Source of the DNA: Nostoc sp. TCL240-02
Lineage (GTDB): Bacteria; Cyanobacteriota; Cyanobacteriia; Cyanobacteriales; Nostocaceae
DNA: 64,000 bases
Reading direction: 5' to 3'
Assembly (NCBI RefSeq): GCF_013343235.1
Contig: NZ_CP040094.1
Coordinates: 1,178,501 to 1,242,500, forward strand
Below, piece after piece: positions 44,744 through 52,672 of this stretch. Positions within the stretch are counted from its first letter, which is position 1. Every line of letters begins with the position of its first letter. The translations under genes and the position numbers were made by a program. The notes under the pieces are model-generated. The model was not told the origin of the DNA and did not search any database. It saw only the letters and a program-made list of their open reading frames with translations.

Positions 44744-46846
44744 ATGGAAGTAATCTATCAGTATGCCTGGCTGATTCCGGTGTTCCCTCTTTTTGGGGCG
44801 ATGCTGGTCGGTCTAGGGTTAATCTCGTTGAATCAGGTGACAAACCGCCTACGGCAGCTTAACGCTGTGGTGATTATCTCCATGATGGCAGCAGCTATGG
44901 GACTGTCGTTTGCCTTGTTATGGAGTCAAATTCAAGGACATGCGCCTTATCTCCGCACCTTTGAATGGGCGGCAGCAGGTAATTTTCACCTGAGCATGGG
45001 CTACACTATTGACCACCTGACAGCCCTAATGCTGGTGATTGTCACAACGGTAGCCTGTTTAGTCATGGTTTACACCGATGGCTACATGGCTCACGATCCC
45101 GGTTACGTGAGGTTTTACGCCTATCTCAGTTTGTTTGGCTCTTCAATGTTAGGTTTGGTGATCAGCCCCAACCTAGTACAAGTTTATATATTCTGGGAAC
45201 TGGTGGGGATGTGTTCCTACTTGTTGGTCGGTTTTTGGTATGATCGCAAGTCAGCAGCGGATGCCGCGCAAAAAGCTTTTGTGACCAACCGCGTAGGCGA
45301 CTTTGGTCTGTTACTCGGCATTTTGGGGCTGTTCTGGGCGACAGGAAGCTTTGATTTTAATATCATGGGCGATCGCCTCGCTGAACTCGTGCAATCAGGT
45401 TCTATCAGTAATTTTCTAGCTGTCCTGTTGGCGATTTTAGTTTTCTTAGGCCCAGTAGCGAAATCAGCCCAATTCCCCCTCCACGTCTGGCTACCAGATG
45501 CGATGGAAGGCCCCACCCCCATTTCTGCCTTGATTCACGCGGCAACAATGGTGGCGGCGGGTGTTTTCCTCATTGCCCGGATGTACCCAGTATTTGAAGA
45601 CGTTCCAGCAGCAATGAATGTCATTGCCTTTACTGGGGCGTTTACGGCGTTTTTGGGGGCAACCATTGCCATTACCCAAAATGACATCAAAAAGGGCTTG
45701 GCTTACTCCACCATTTCCCAACTTGGTTACATGGTGATGGCAATGGGAATAGGTTCCTACAGTGCTGGACTATTCCACTTAATGACCCATGCCTATTTCA
45801 AGGCGATGCTGTTCTTGGGTTCAGGTTCAGTAATTCATGGTATGGAAGGTGTTGTCGGTCACGACCCCGCCTTAGCCCAAGATATGCGCTTGATGGGTGG
45901 ACTGCGAAAGTATATGCCCGTCACAGCAACTACCTTTTTGATTGGTTGCTTGGCAATTTCTGGGATTCCACCTTTTGCTGGTTTCTGGTCAAAAGATGAA
46001 ATTTTGGGGAAGGCTTTTGAGGCTAACCCATTTCTTTGGATGATTGGCTGGCTAACTGCTGGGATTACTGCTTTCTATATGTTCAGAATGTATTTCATGA
46101 CATTTGAAGGCAAATTCCGGGGTACTGACGAAAAAATCAAGCAAAAACTCAAGAGTGCTGCGGCGACAATTGTCCTGGAATTAGAGTCAGAAGAACCAGT
46201 CCCGAATTTTGGGCCTGGGGCGATGAAGAAAGGAGAATTGGCGGCAACTAGTCAGCATCATGATTCCCATGACTCCCACGGACATCACAGCGACTCCCCC
46301 CACGAATCGCCGTGGACAATGACGCTGCCGTTGGCACTGCTAGCAGTGCCTTCTATTTTGATTGGTTTGGTGGGAACACCCTACGCCAATTATTTTGAAG
46401 AGTTTATCTTTCCTCCTAGCGAAACTCTCTCCGAAGTTATAGAAAAGGCTGCCGAGTTCAATCCGACGGAATTCTACATCATGGCGGGTGCCTCAGTCGG
46501 AATTTCCTTGATTGCGATTACCCTGGCTTCGCTGATGTATTTGCGCCGTAAAATTGATCCGGCTGCGATCGCTGCTAAAATCCAACCACTTTACGAGTTA
46601 TCCCTCAACAAGTGGTACTTTGATGACATTTACCATCGGGTTTTTGTCCTCGGCTTGCGTCGCGTAGCTAGACAAGTTATGGAAGTTGACTTCCGCGTTG
46701 TCGATGGTGCTGTTAACCTCACAGGCTTTTTCACCCTTGTTAGCGGTGAAGGCCTGAAGTACCTAGAAAACGGTCGCGCTCAATTCTATGCCTTGATTGT
46801 ATTTGGGGCTGTTTTGGGCTTAGTGATTGTCTTTGGTGTTACCTGA
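44744..46846 (+). CDS. ndhF: NAD(P)H-quinone oxidoreductase subunit 5 (NdhF)
   Basis: About 700 aa from ATG 44744; GTG 44741 is directly in front. Multi-helix proton-pumping subunit of NDH-1. Family blocks are clear: SMGYTIDHLTALMLVIVTTV, YIFWELVGMCSYLLVGFWYD, LPDAMEGPTPISALIHAATM, FAGFWSKDEILG. The variable loop near 510 is His-rich (SQHHDSHDSHGHHSDS). Sequence looks like NdhF1 of respiration/cyclic flow. The partner ndhD lies 5.8 kb downstream, separated by accessory DNA. Confidence 0.95.
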   Translation: MEVIYQYAWLIPVFPLFGAMLVGLGLISLNQVTNRLRQLNAVVIISMMAAAMGLSFALLWSQIQGHAPYLRTFEWAAAGNFHLSMGYTIDHLTALMLVIVTTVACLVMVYTDGYMAHDPGYVRFYAYLSLFGSSMLGLVISPNLVQVYIFWELVGMCSYLLVGFWYDRKSAADAAQKAFVTNRVGDFGLLLGILGLFWATGSFDFNIMGDRLAELVQSGSISNFLAVLLAILVFLGPVAKSAQFPLHVWLPDAMEGPTPISALIHAATMVAAGVFLIARMYPVFEDVPAAMNVIAFTGAFTAFLGATIAITQNDIKKGLAYSTISQLGYMVMAMGIGSYSAGLFHLMTHAYFKAMLFLGSGSVIHGMEGVVGHDPALAQDMRLMGGLRKYMPVTATTFLIGCLAISGIPPFAGFWSKDEILGKAFEANPFLWMIGWLTAGITAFYMFRMYFMTFEGKFRGTDEKIKQKLKSAAATIVLELESEEPVPNFGPGAMKKGELAATSQHHDSHDSHGHHSDSPHESPWTMTLPLALLAVPSILIGLVGTPYANYFEEFIFPPSETLSEVIEKAAEFNPTEFYIMAGASVGISLIAITLASLMYLRRKIDPAAIAAKIQPLYELSLNKWYFDDIYHRVFVLGLRRVARQVMEVDFRVVDGAVNLTGFFTLVSGEGLKYLENGRAQFYALIVFGAVLGLVIVFGVT

Positions 46847-46853
46847 TTTTAAT

Positions 46854-46886
46854 AGGGGTGGGCGGCTGTCCACCCCTAAGTTTTTT
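46854..46886 (+). terminator. Terminator after ndhF
   Basis: aggggtgg-gcggctgt-ccacccct then aagtttttt; 8-bp perfect stem with T6. It would cut ndhF transcription before the accessory genes. Confidence 0.8.
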
Positions 46887-46905
46887 AAAAGTAGCTAATA
46901 GGCGA

Positions 46906-47097
46906 ATGATAAAGAAGAAATACATTTACTGGCAAGATGATGATATGTGGTTAGGTTATCTCGAAGAATATCCCGACTATTGGACTCAAGGTGAAACTGA
47001 AGAGGAGTTAAGAGAAAATCTACTCGATATTTACAATGAATTAACAAGTGGAACTATCCAAAATATTCGTAGAGTTGCAGAACTTGAAGTTTCATGA
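46906..47097 (+). CDS. HicB-like antitoxin
   Basis: 63 aa from ATG 46906; the longer open frame upstream runs through the terminator. The sequence KKYIYWQDDDMWLGYLEEYPDYWTQGETEEELRENLLDIYNEL is the partial RNase-H fold of HicB antitoxins. The stop overlaps the HicA-like start by 4 bp (ATGA). Antitoxin first is the reverse of the classic hicAB order but common in cyanobacteria. Confidence 0.82.
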   Translation: MIKKKYIYWQDDDMWLGYLEEYPDYWTQGETEEELRENLLDIYNELTSGTIQNIRRVAELEVS

Positions 47098-47285
47098 AAC
47101 GAAGAGACTTAATCAGTAAACTTGAAGAAATGGGTTGTATCTTCGTTCGTCATGGTGGCAAGCATGATTGGTATCAGAATCCAATAACAAAAATATCTCA
47201 AGCTGTTCCTAGACATAGGGAAATTAAGGAGAACTTGCAAAACATATTATTAAGATGCTTAACGATGAAGCAGGCTAATGCTTAG
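47094..47285 (+). CDS. HicA-like mRNA interferase toxin
   Basis: 63 aa. Has the dsRBD-like HicA pattern: RDLISKLEEMGCIFVRHGGKHDWYQNP with the catalytic His (HGGKH), followed by AVPRHREIKENLQNILLR. It cleaves mRNA when freed from the antitoxin. Coupled to the HicB-like gene by a 4-bp overlap. Confidence 0.85.
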   Translation: MKRRDLISKLEEMGCIFVRHGGKHDWYQNPITKISQAVPRHREIKENLQNILLRCLTMKQANA

Positions 47286-47302
47286 AATAAAAGGTACTCA
47301 CT

Positions 47303-47536
47303 ATGACCCTTGAACAGCTTGAAGCCGAAGTTCTTGCACTTTCAAAAGATTCTCAAGTGATTTTATTAGCAAGATTACTGGAAAGATTGGGTCAAGAAAG
47401 TGGAATAGATCAAGAAATTGCGGCTAGTTGGGCTGAAGAAGTGTTTCAACGAGTTCGTGCATCTTTTACTGAATTAGTCGAGAATAGAATTCAGAAATCA
47501 ATTAGTAGGGGATTTAAACCCCCTAAATTTTGTTAA
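47303..47536 (+). CDS. Putative addiction-module component (orphan antitoxin-like)
   Basis: 77 aa. N-terminal half LEAEVLALSKDSQVILLARLLERL and then DQEIAASWAEEVFQR match short cyanobacterial addiction-module proteins (TIGR02574-like). The C-terminus (SISRGFKPPKFC) looks unrelated to the family end. No toxin follows on the same strand. It may be an orphan. Confidence 0.6.
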   Translation: MTLEQLEAEVLALSKDSQVILLARLLERLGQESGIDQEIAASWAEEVFQRVRASFTELVENRIQKSISRGFKPPKFC

Positions 47537-47733
47537 ATATTCAAGTCTTCTTTTACATCTGGCGGTTCAAACATAATATCAAAACCTCCATTGGGAATAG
47601 TTCGACGCAAAAATCTTAAATGGTCGTCTGCATCTTGGCGGTTAGCAAAACGGGCGACGGTGTGAGATTGGGTAATCACTACAGTTTTTACTATCACCCA
47701 AGGATGATTTTGGACAATAACTGGTTTTATCAT
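47533..47733 (-). CDS. Small hypothetical protein
   Basis: 66 aa, beginning MIKPVIVQNHPWVIVKTVVI and containing HTVARFANRQDADDHLRFLRR. The composition looks like a real beta-alpha protein, and GGAGACATTCACC upstream of the ATG offers a ribosome binding site. The family is not recognised. Overlaps the convergent gene end by 4 bp. Confidence 0.55.
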   Translation of the reverse strand: MIKPVIVQNHPWVIVKTVVITQSHTVARFANRQDADDHLRFLRRTIPNGGFDIMFEPPDVKEDLNI

Positions 47734-47877
47734 GGTGAATGTCTCCTTTTGTTAGGGAGCCAAGAGCCAGCAGGAAGCCTCGGAAACTTATTTGCTGGCT
47801 TCTGACAAGATTTGTATTTTTGTTGCGGGGTTGCTGTAAGTTTGAGTGTGTTTTCATCGCTTCTAAACACTCTCATC

Positions 47878-48267
47878 TCATAGATTTTGTGGTAAAAGCT
47901 GGGTTGCATCATGGTCGTGAAGTCCTGGGACAACTAGCCATAGCCACATCCGGCACTTGAATAAGCGCAGTAATAGCAGTTCTTCAGGGAATATTTGATT
48001 TCTGTGACCTTGCCAGTGTCCCAGGTGTGCAAGTTGTTGTTTGGCGCAGGTTGGGCAGAGGTCGCCTGGTTTTCCTTTGTCGATGGTGTAGTTTGAGTCT
48101 TCAGGATTGAGGGGTTTAATCCCAGGAAAGCGCCCTGCTTGGGAATGGGGGCAGGGTTTACCGTCGAGTTCTGCGGGGATGATGCCAGTGCAAATTAGGT
48201 TATCGGGGTATACGTTGCCGTCGGGGGAGAGGAAGAGGGCTTTGGGTTCGGTGTTTTGAATATTCAT
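47878..48267 (-). CDS. Hypothetical protein with Cys motifs; C-terminus uncertain
   Basis: About 129 aa from ATG 48267 (MNIQNTEPKALFLSPDGN); a longer start at 48294 has no support. Contains CPHSQAGRFPG and LCPTCAKQQL, possible metal-binding Cys. From about codon 75 another frame offers a Cys-rich ending (NCYYCAYSSAGCGYG then stop at about 47938), so a frameshift or overlapping reading is possible. Function unknown. It lies downstream of the HTH gene of the R-M pair. Confidence 0.5.
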   Translation of the reverse strand: MNIQNTEPKALFLSPDGNVYPDNLICTGIIPAELDGKPCPHSQAGRFPGIKPLNPEDSNYTIDKGKPGDLCPTCAKQQLAHLGHWQGHRNQIFPEELLLLRLFKCRMWLWLVVPGLHDHDATQLLPQNL

Positions 48268-48349
48268 TTTACAATGTAGATTGTATATTAACAAAAATAA
48301 AGTCTACATTGTAAAATGTCAACAAATAGACCAAAAGTTCTTTTGACCT

Positions 48350-48835
48350 TTAGCCTCTGTCTCTATATTTAAATCCAGCTTGATCCGCAATTAAGGTTAG
48401 GTATTTCGATGTAGCTAGGGTTGGCTCATAGGCTGCAATTTCCCATTGACTGACTGTTTGCTGATAGACACCTAGCCTTTCTGCAAACTCTGCCTGTGTT
48501 AAACCCATGTGAAGACGCAGTGCTTTGATTAATTCGCCATTCCACAGTACAGTGTCACCTTTAAGCTGAACTTGAAAGTTATTAGGAGGTTTATAAAATT
48601 TGATTTGCTGCTTATCAAATTCAACATCTTCAACCCGATACCCCGCTTCTATCCAGGCTGAAGCTTGTAACGCACCTTTACTGCGATTGCTCCACCACGC
48701 CCGTTTACTTTTCGCTGAATTGGGCAAAGTGTCTTTTATTAAATTCTCAATTTCAGCAAATGATAGAGTTATTTCATTTTGCTCACTGCCACGCAAAAAT
48801 TCAAGGAGTGGCTGATATTTACTCCCCTCCTTCAT
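48350..48835 (-). CDS. R-M-linked regulator: DUF7662-like domain + XRE helix-turn-helix
   Basis: 161 aa. Residues 1-80 (YQPLLEFLRGSEQNEITLSF, LPNSAKSKRAWWSNRS, ASAWIEAGYRVEDV) resemble a domain often found beside restriction-modification genes. Residues about 100-150 are an XRE-type helix-turn-helix (RLHMGLTQAEFAERLGVYQQTVSQWE). The start overlaps the end of the methylase-like gene by 4 bp, so they are translationally coupled. It probably acts as a control protein of that locus; the target is unknown. Confidence 0.78.
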   Translation of the reverse strand: MKEGSKYQPLLEFLRGSEQNEITLSFAEIENLIKDTLPNSAKSKRAWWSNRSKGALQASAWIEAGYRVEDVEFDKQQIKFYKPPNNFQVQLKGDTVLWNGELIKALRLHMGLTQAEFAERLGVYQQTVSQWEIAAYEPTLATSKYLTLIADQAGFKYRDRG

Positions 48836-51111
48836 GTCACATCTTCCTCTCCCAATATCATGCGTTCAATACGGGCTTTTGCTTCATAAACTAAGTTTTC
48901 AGCCTGAGTATGTAGGCTTTTAGCTTTATTGGAGCGTTGGGTAATTTCCGTAACTATTTCGTTTTGAACTTCTTTATCAGGAACAGGAATAAGCGTTTCT
49001 TTAATATCACTTTCTAAGATAGCTGGGTATGACGAACCCGCAGATCGTCGCCTAAATTGTTCAAGGGTGGTGCTTAATCGTAAAGCCAAATGTAGATATG
49101 CAGAACTTATTTTTTCTGTTGAATGAATAATAGTAAATCCTGTAGAACAAATAAAACCTTCCATTTCATTTTGGATCAGTGCAATTGCTCCTCTATTAGG
49201 GCGTACTGTAGATACAATAATATCTCCAGTATAAACAACTTGCCTCGCACGGCTAGGCGCATTTGCTTCAGTAACTTCTATAGCTCTCTCAACCGTTCCT
49301 AACTTAATATTAATACTGGAAATATCAATATACTGAAATATAGCTTCTGCCTCATTTGACAGTTTCCGTATTCTTTCTCGAATATGTTGCATTGAAATAT
49401 TTGCTAATATTCCATCAGGCAACACAATCGCTAACTTGCCTCTTGGTGCAAGAAATTCTAGACAACGATTAATAAAAGCTACTTCTTGCGGTAGGCTTGG
49501 AACAACCTTGCCCTTTTTCTTTGTCACTCCATCTCGTCCAGCAAAGTCTTTTAAAACACTTTCATTTGTCACTTTAGAACCAAATCGAGGATTAGTTAAA
49601 ATCATTGTCAACCCTCCCATGTAAAACCCAGGACATTCTGGAAGCCCCTCTGTAATTCCTCCTGTAATGCTACCCAATGGCTCCAGCGAATCCATTACCT
49701 TTAAATCTGCATATTGTGCGCCATTCATTAAAGTATTAACTCGCGCTATGTGCATCACAGTTCGAGAATATTCAGCACCAAATAAATGATTATCTCGAAA
49801 CTTGATAAACTCTTGGGTTGGTTCTTCAAGATTAATCCCTTCAGCACTACCACCATTATTTGCTATTGCTTTTGCATACTCCTGCTTACGCACATAATCC
49901 AAAACGTGCGTCAACATCCGCGCTGAACCACAAGCAGGATCACCAACATAATCATTTACTGTAGGTTGCAAAATACCTACCATTAAATTAATTACTGGTG
50001 TAGGTGTGAAATATTGCCCCAAATCATCACGGAAAGTCTTACTTAAAAAATCCTCAAACACCCCACCTTTGACATCTGCTGAAGATTTTCGCAAACTCCA
50101 AGGCTGTAAACGCTTAACAATTTCCATTGTGGTATGAGGCTTAAATTGCAGCACATCAGCTTCATTAAAAGCCAAACGCGCATTCAAATCAGCACCAAAT
50201 TTTTTTGCTAGTGTTTCTCGTTCCCATTGCTTCGCTTTCTCAAAAGTATCTCTGACTTGAACTAATAAACGTTCTGGATCAGTTTCATTACTAACACTAA
50301 ATACATAAGCCCGTGATTCTCCTGTTTGCTTTACCAAGTCTATTGTTGCCTGTTCGTCATACCATTTAGCAAACAAGAATTTAACCATTGCATCAACAGC
50401 TTCTTGTGGCTGCAAACCCTCGTTATCTCTCAGAATAGAGTGACAACCAGATCGTGTATCTCCCAAAACTTCCCGAAACCTATCACGGGTTAGGGGCGTG
50501 AGTCCTGTCTGAATCCCATCTGGTTCACTGGGATTAAGGATTACAGTATAAGGGCTGTGCTGTGCGGCTTCACGGGCGCTTTCATATTTAGGTAAATCGC
50601 CAATAGGTTCTAACTTGCGTGGGTAGTCAAGGTCACGACGATAAATTACTGTATGCTTACCACTGCTTAAAATCGCATAACGGGCAGATGGTGAAGCACT
50701 CATGTAAGCATTGAGTCGGTTAAGATGATCTACCCAACCTTCTCCTTCAGTCCCGCCAACTTTTTTATTTGGTTCCATAGCCTCCACCATAATGAAGGCT
50801 ACATCCAAATTACCTACAGAATCAGCATAGCGGTCATCATAAACTACAACATCTGCGCGTCCTTGATAGCGTCGTCCGCCTTGATAAGTTCCCTCAGCAA
50901 AATCTGCATTTAGTTCTAGTTCCATTGCCTCTAGTGGAACACCGTACTCTTCTACTAAAATCTCAAGCGCCCACATCGTCACAGGGTCTTCTGCTGGACG
51001 TACATAAGAACCATCGGCTTTAAATAACTTCTGTAGATTTATATACTGGCGATACTTCTGTGGTATGTTAGCCGGATTCTGGTAAGGATTAGTGAAATCG
51101 GAGAAAGGCAT
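48832..51111 (-). CDS. Single-polypeptide R-M protein (HsdR_N + N6-methylase + TRD), apparently degenerate
   Basis: 759 aa. Residues about 1-160 resemble the HsdR_N nuclease domain (GRADVVVYDD, IMVEAMEP), but the PD-(D/E)xK Lys position reads Met112 (EAM). Residues about 320-580 are an N6-adenine methylase: motif I is DPACGSARML (usually GSGG/GTGG) and motif IV is TNPRFGS where active enzymes have NPPF. After LPDGILANISMQHIRERI the text jumps to a type I S-like recognition domain (TGDIIVSTVRPNRGAIALI), suggesting an internal deletion near residue 582. The frame is open throughout. Activity is doubtful. Confidence 0.78.
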   Translation of the reverse strand: MPFSDFTNPYQNPANIPQKYRQYINLQKLFKADGSYVRPAEDPVTMWALEILVEEYGVPLEAMELELNADFAEGTYQGGRRYQGRADVVVYDDRYADSVGNLDVAFIMVEAMEPNKKVGGTEGEGWVDHLNRLNAYMSASPSARYAILSSGKHTVIYRRDLDYPRKLEPIGDLPKYESAREAAQHSPYTVILNPSEPDGIQTGLTPLTRDRFREVLGDTRSGCHSILRDNEGLQPQEAVDAMVKFLFAKWYDEQATIDLVKQTGESRAYVFSVSNETDPERLLVQVRDTFEKAKQWERETLAKKFGADLNARLAFNEADVLQFKPHTTMEIVKRLQPWSLRKSSADVKGGVFEDFLSKTFRDDLGQYFTPTPVINLMVGILQPTVNDYVGDPACGSARMLTHVLDYVRKQEYAKAIANNGGSAEGINLEEPTQEFIKFRDNHLFGAEYSRTVMHIARVNTLMNGAQYADLKVMDSLEPLGSITGGITEGLPECPGFYMGGLTMILTNPRFGSKVTNESVLKDFAGRDGVTKKKGKVVPSLPQEVAFINRCLEFLAPRGKLAIVLPDGILANISMQHIRERIRKLSNEAEAIFQYIDISSINIKLGTVERAIEVTEANAPSRARQVVYTGDIIVSTVRPNRGAIALIQNEMEGFICSTGFTIIHSTEKISSAYLHLALRLSTTLEQFRRRSAGSSYPAILESDIKETLIPVPDKEVQNEIVTEITQRSNKAKSLHTQAENLVYEAKARIERMILGEEDVT

Positions 51112-51233
51112 GAAGTTATTGCTATGGGAGACAGACTACACAGTAGATAAATGATATGCGATCGCGGCCAATAGAAGCCCAACATTTAGTAAAATAATAA
51201 ATTTATCACTAATTACAATTAAAAAAATAATTC

Positions 51234-51521
51234 ATGTATTGTGACAATCTAGTTTTCTCCCGTCATGCTATCCAGCAAATGTTTTATCGTCGCATCAGTC
51301 AAAAAGAAGTAAAAGCTGCGATTTCTTATGGAGAAGTGATAGAAGAAAATCCTGATGATATACCCTACCCCAGTTATCTCATATTGGATTTTATAGAAGG
51401 TAAACCGATTCATGTTGTATTTTCTTACGATGAAGCTACAGATATAGGATATGTAGTAACAGCTTATATTCCTGATGCTAATATTTGGTTAGATGGTTTT
51501 AAAACTAGGAAACAAAGATGA
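51234..51521 (+). CDS. DUF4258 protein, putative toxin
   Basis: 95 aa. FSRHAIQQMFYRRISQKEVKAAI is the DUF4258 signature, followed by a beta-rich part (PIHVVFSYDEATDIGYVVTAYIPD). The fold is RelE/BrnT-like. Its stop overlaps the start of a YgiT-type zinc-finger antitoxin gene, so a toxin-antitoxin pair with toxin first is likely. Confidence 0.82.
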   Translation: MYCDNLVFSRHAIQQMFYRRISQKEVKAAISYGEVIEENPDDIPYPSYLILDFIEGKPIHVVFSYDEATDIGYVVTAYIPDANIWLDGFKTRKQR

Positions 51522-51745
51522 TGAAATGTGTAATTTGTCAGCATGGAGACACTAAACCAGGTTTAGTAACTGTGACATTAGAAAGAGATGAATGTATTAT
51601 TGTTTTAAAAAAAGTTCCAGCAGAGATTTGTGATAACTGCGGTGAATATTATTTAAGTGATGCTGTTACCGAACAGGTTTTACAAAAAGCAGAGTCAGCT
51701 ATTAATAATGGAGCAGAGTTGGAGATTCTTAGATATGCAGCTTAG
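51518..51745 (+). CDS. YgiT-type zinc-finger antitoxin (MqsA N-terminal-like)
   Basis: 75 aa with two CxxC pairs (CVICQHG and CDNCGEYYLSD) as in YgiT/MqsA zinc fingers. It lacks the C-terminal helix-turn-helix of full MqsA. Coupled by a 4-bp overlap with the DUF4258 gene. Its last 51 bp overlap the end of the convergent gene at 51695-52006. Confidence 0.85.
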   Translation: MMKCVICQHGDTKPGLVTVTLERDECIIVLKKVPAEICDNCGEYYLSDAVTEQVLQKAESAINNGAELEILRYAA

Positions 51746-52006
51746 TTTTCTTATTGGCGTTTCTGCTTTAGCGATGGGTTTGGCTACGCGATCGCTCAAG
51801 GTAAACTTTGCGAAATCTCTCTTTCTTTTAGCAGATTGGGCAGATGCAATCAGTTGTTGTTGAGTTTTATTAAATGATTTATTCCATTTCAATTCATCTT
51901 GCAAATCTTCCAGGTACTCTCGGAGATGTTCTGCAACTCTTTCTTGCACATCTTCAGATAAAGATTCCATCATCTTAATTACAGTAGCGATCGCTGGAGA
52001 TGACAT
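51695..52006 (-). CDS. Small hypothetical with repeat-derived C-terminus
   Basis: 103 aa. N-terminal half (SSPAIATVIKMMESLSEDVQERVAEHLREYLEDLQDELKWNKSF) is a helical domain common in cyanobacterial antitoxin-like proteins. From about residue 63 the sequence passes through a HIP1-containing repeat (acgcgatcgctcaagg) and into the antisense of the zinc-finger gene, so the native end was probably lost by a repeat insertion or frameshift. Confidence 0.6.
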   Translation of the reverse strand: MSSPAIATVIKMMESLSEDVQERVAEHLREYLEDLQDELKWNKSFNKTQQQLIASAQSAKRKRDFAKFTLSDRVAKPIAKAETPIRKLSCISKNLQLCSIINS

Positions 52007-52054
52007 AATCTAATTTCCTTTATCAATTTTCCCTGTCTATTTTACTAAAAAAAC

Positions 52055-52318
52055 TCAATCAAATCGCTTACTGTAGTCCCAAAGCTCTGAAACTGGGAAG
52101 GTTTGTTCTACTGCTGCTTGTCGCACTGACTCTTGCAAATCAGCTAATATTTGTGCTTTTGGCTCTTGTTCATCAATCCAAGCTAAACCACTGACGTTAT
52201 CAGAATTTATGGAACTTATGAGCTGTTGCCAAAGTTCTACAGGGACGAGTACATCAGTTGTTTCTCCATTTACGTTAGTGACATAACGAATCTGATTTTC
52301 AATTTGTGCGATTATCAT
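52055..52318 (-). CDS. Small antitoxin-like protein
   Basis: 87 aa from ATG 52318, preceded by GGAG; a longer frame to 52375 is less likely. IAQIENQIRYVTNVNGETTDVLVPVELWQQLI resembles Phd-like antitoxins of cyanobacteria. It lies directly upstream of the gene at 51695 on the same strand (48 bp gap); the two may form a module. Confidence 0.65.
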   Translation of the reverse strand: MIIAQIENQIRYVTNVNGETTDVLVPVELWQQLISSINSDNVSGLAWIDEQEPKAQILADLQESVRQAAVEQTFPVSELWDYSKRFD

Positions 52319-52672
52319 TATGTTTAGTTCTCCTGCTATGCTTTTTTGCACCAAATTGCTTTTTTCAACTACCAAACCGCATTTTGTATTTTTAGAGTTG
52401 GACTACGCGTAGACGCGGAGCGCCTTGTCGTAGACATCGCACCCCTAAGCTATAATTTACCAACTTTTTTAGGGTAAATTGTTGACCTGACCGGGAGTAT
52501 CACAACCTACATTCCGCACGCCCAAAGGTCAAAAGAGACTCCCAACAGGAGAAACGAGGGATTGCCAATTTAATTAAATCAACCTAACGAGGAAGACGAA
52601 ATCCCCAAAAAGCTGTTACTTAATAACTAGTGACTTTTTGCCAAACATGATTTTGATAGCAGACGAATTGTG
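52319..52672. other. 354-bp spacer upstream of ndhD
   Basis: Holds a Nostoc palindromic repeat at 52400-52446 (gcgtagacgcggagcgccttgtcgtagacatcgc) and presumably an ndhD promoter. No gene seen. Confidence 0.5.

Noticed and set aside
47642..47960. Several overlapping short frames on both strands
   Set aside because: Mutually overlapping, no family likeness, no ribosome binding site; treated as shadows or spacer.
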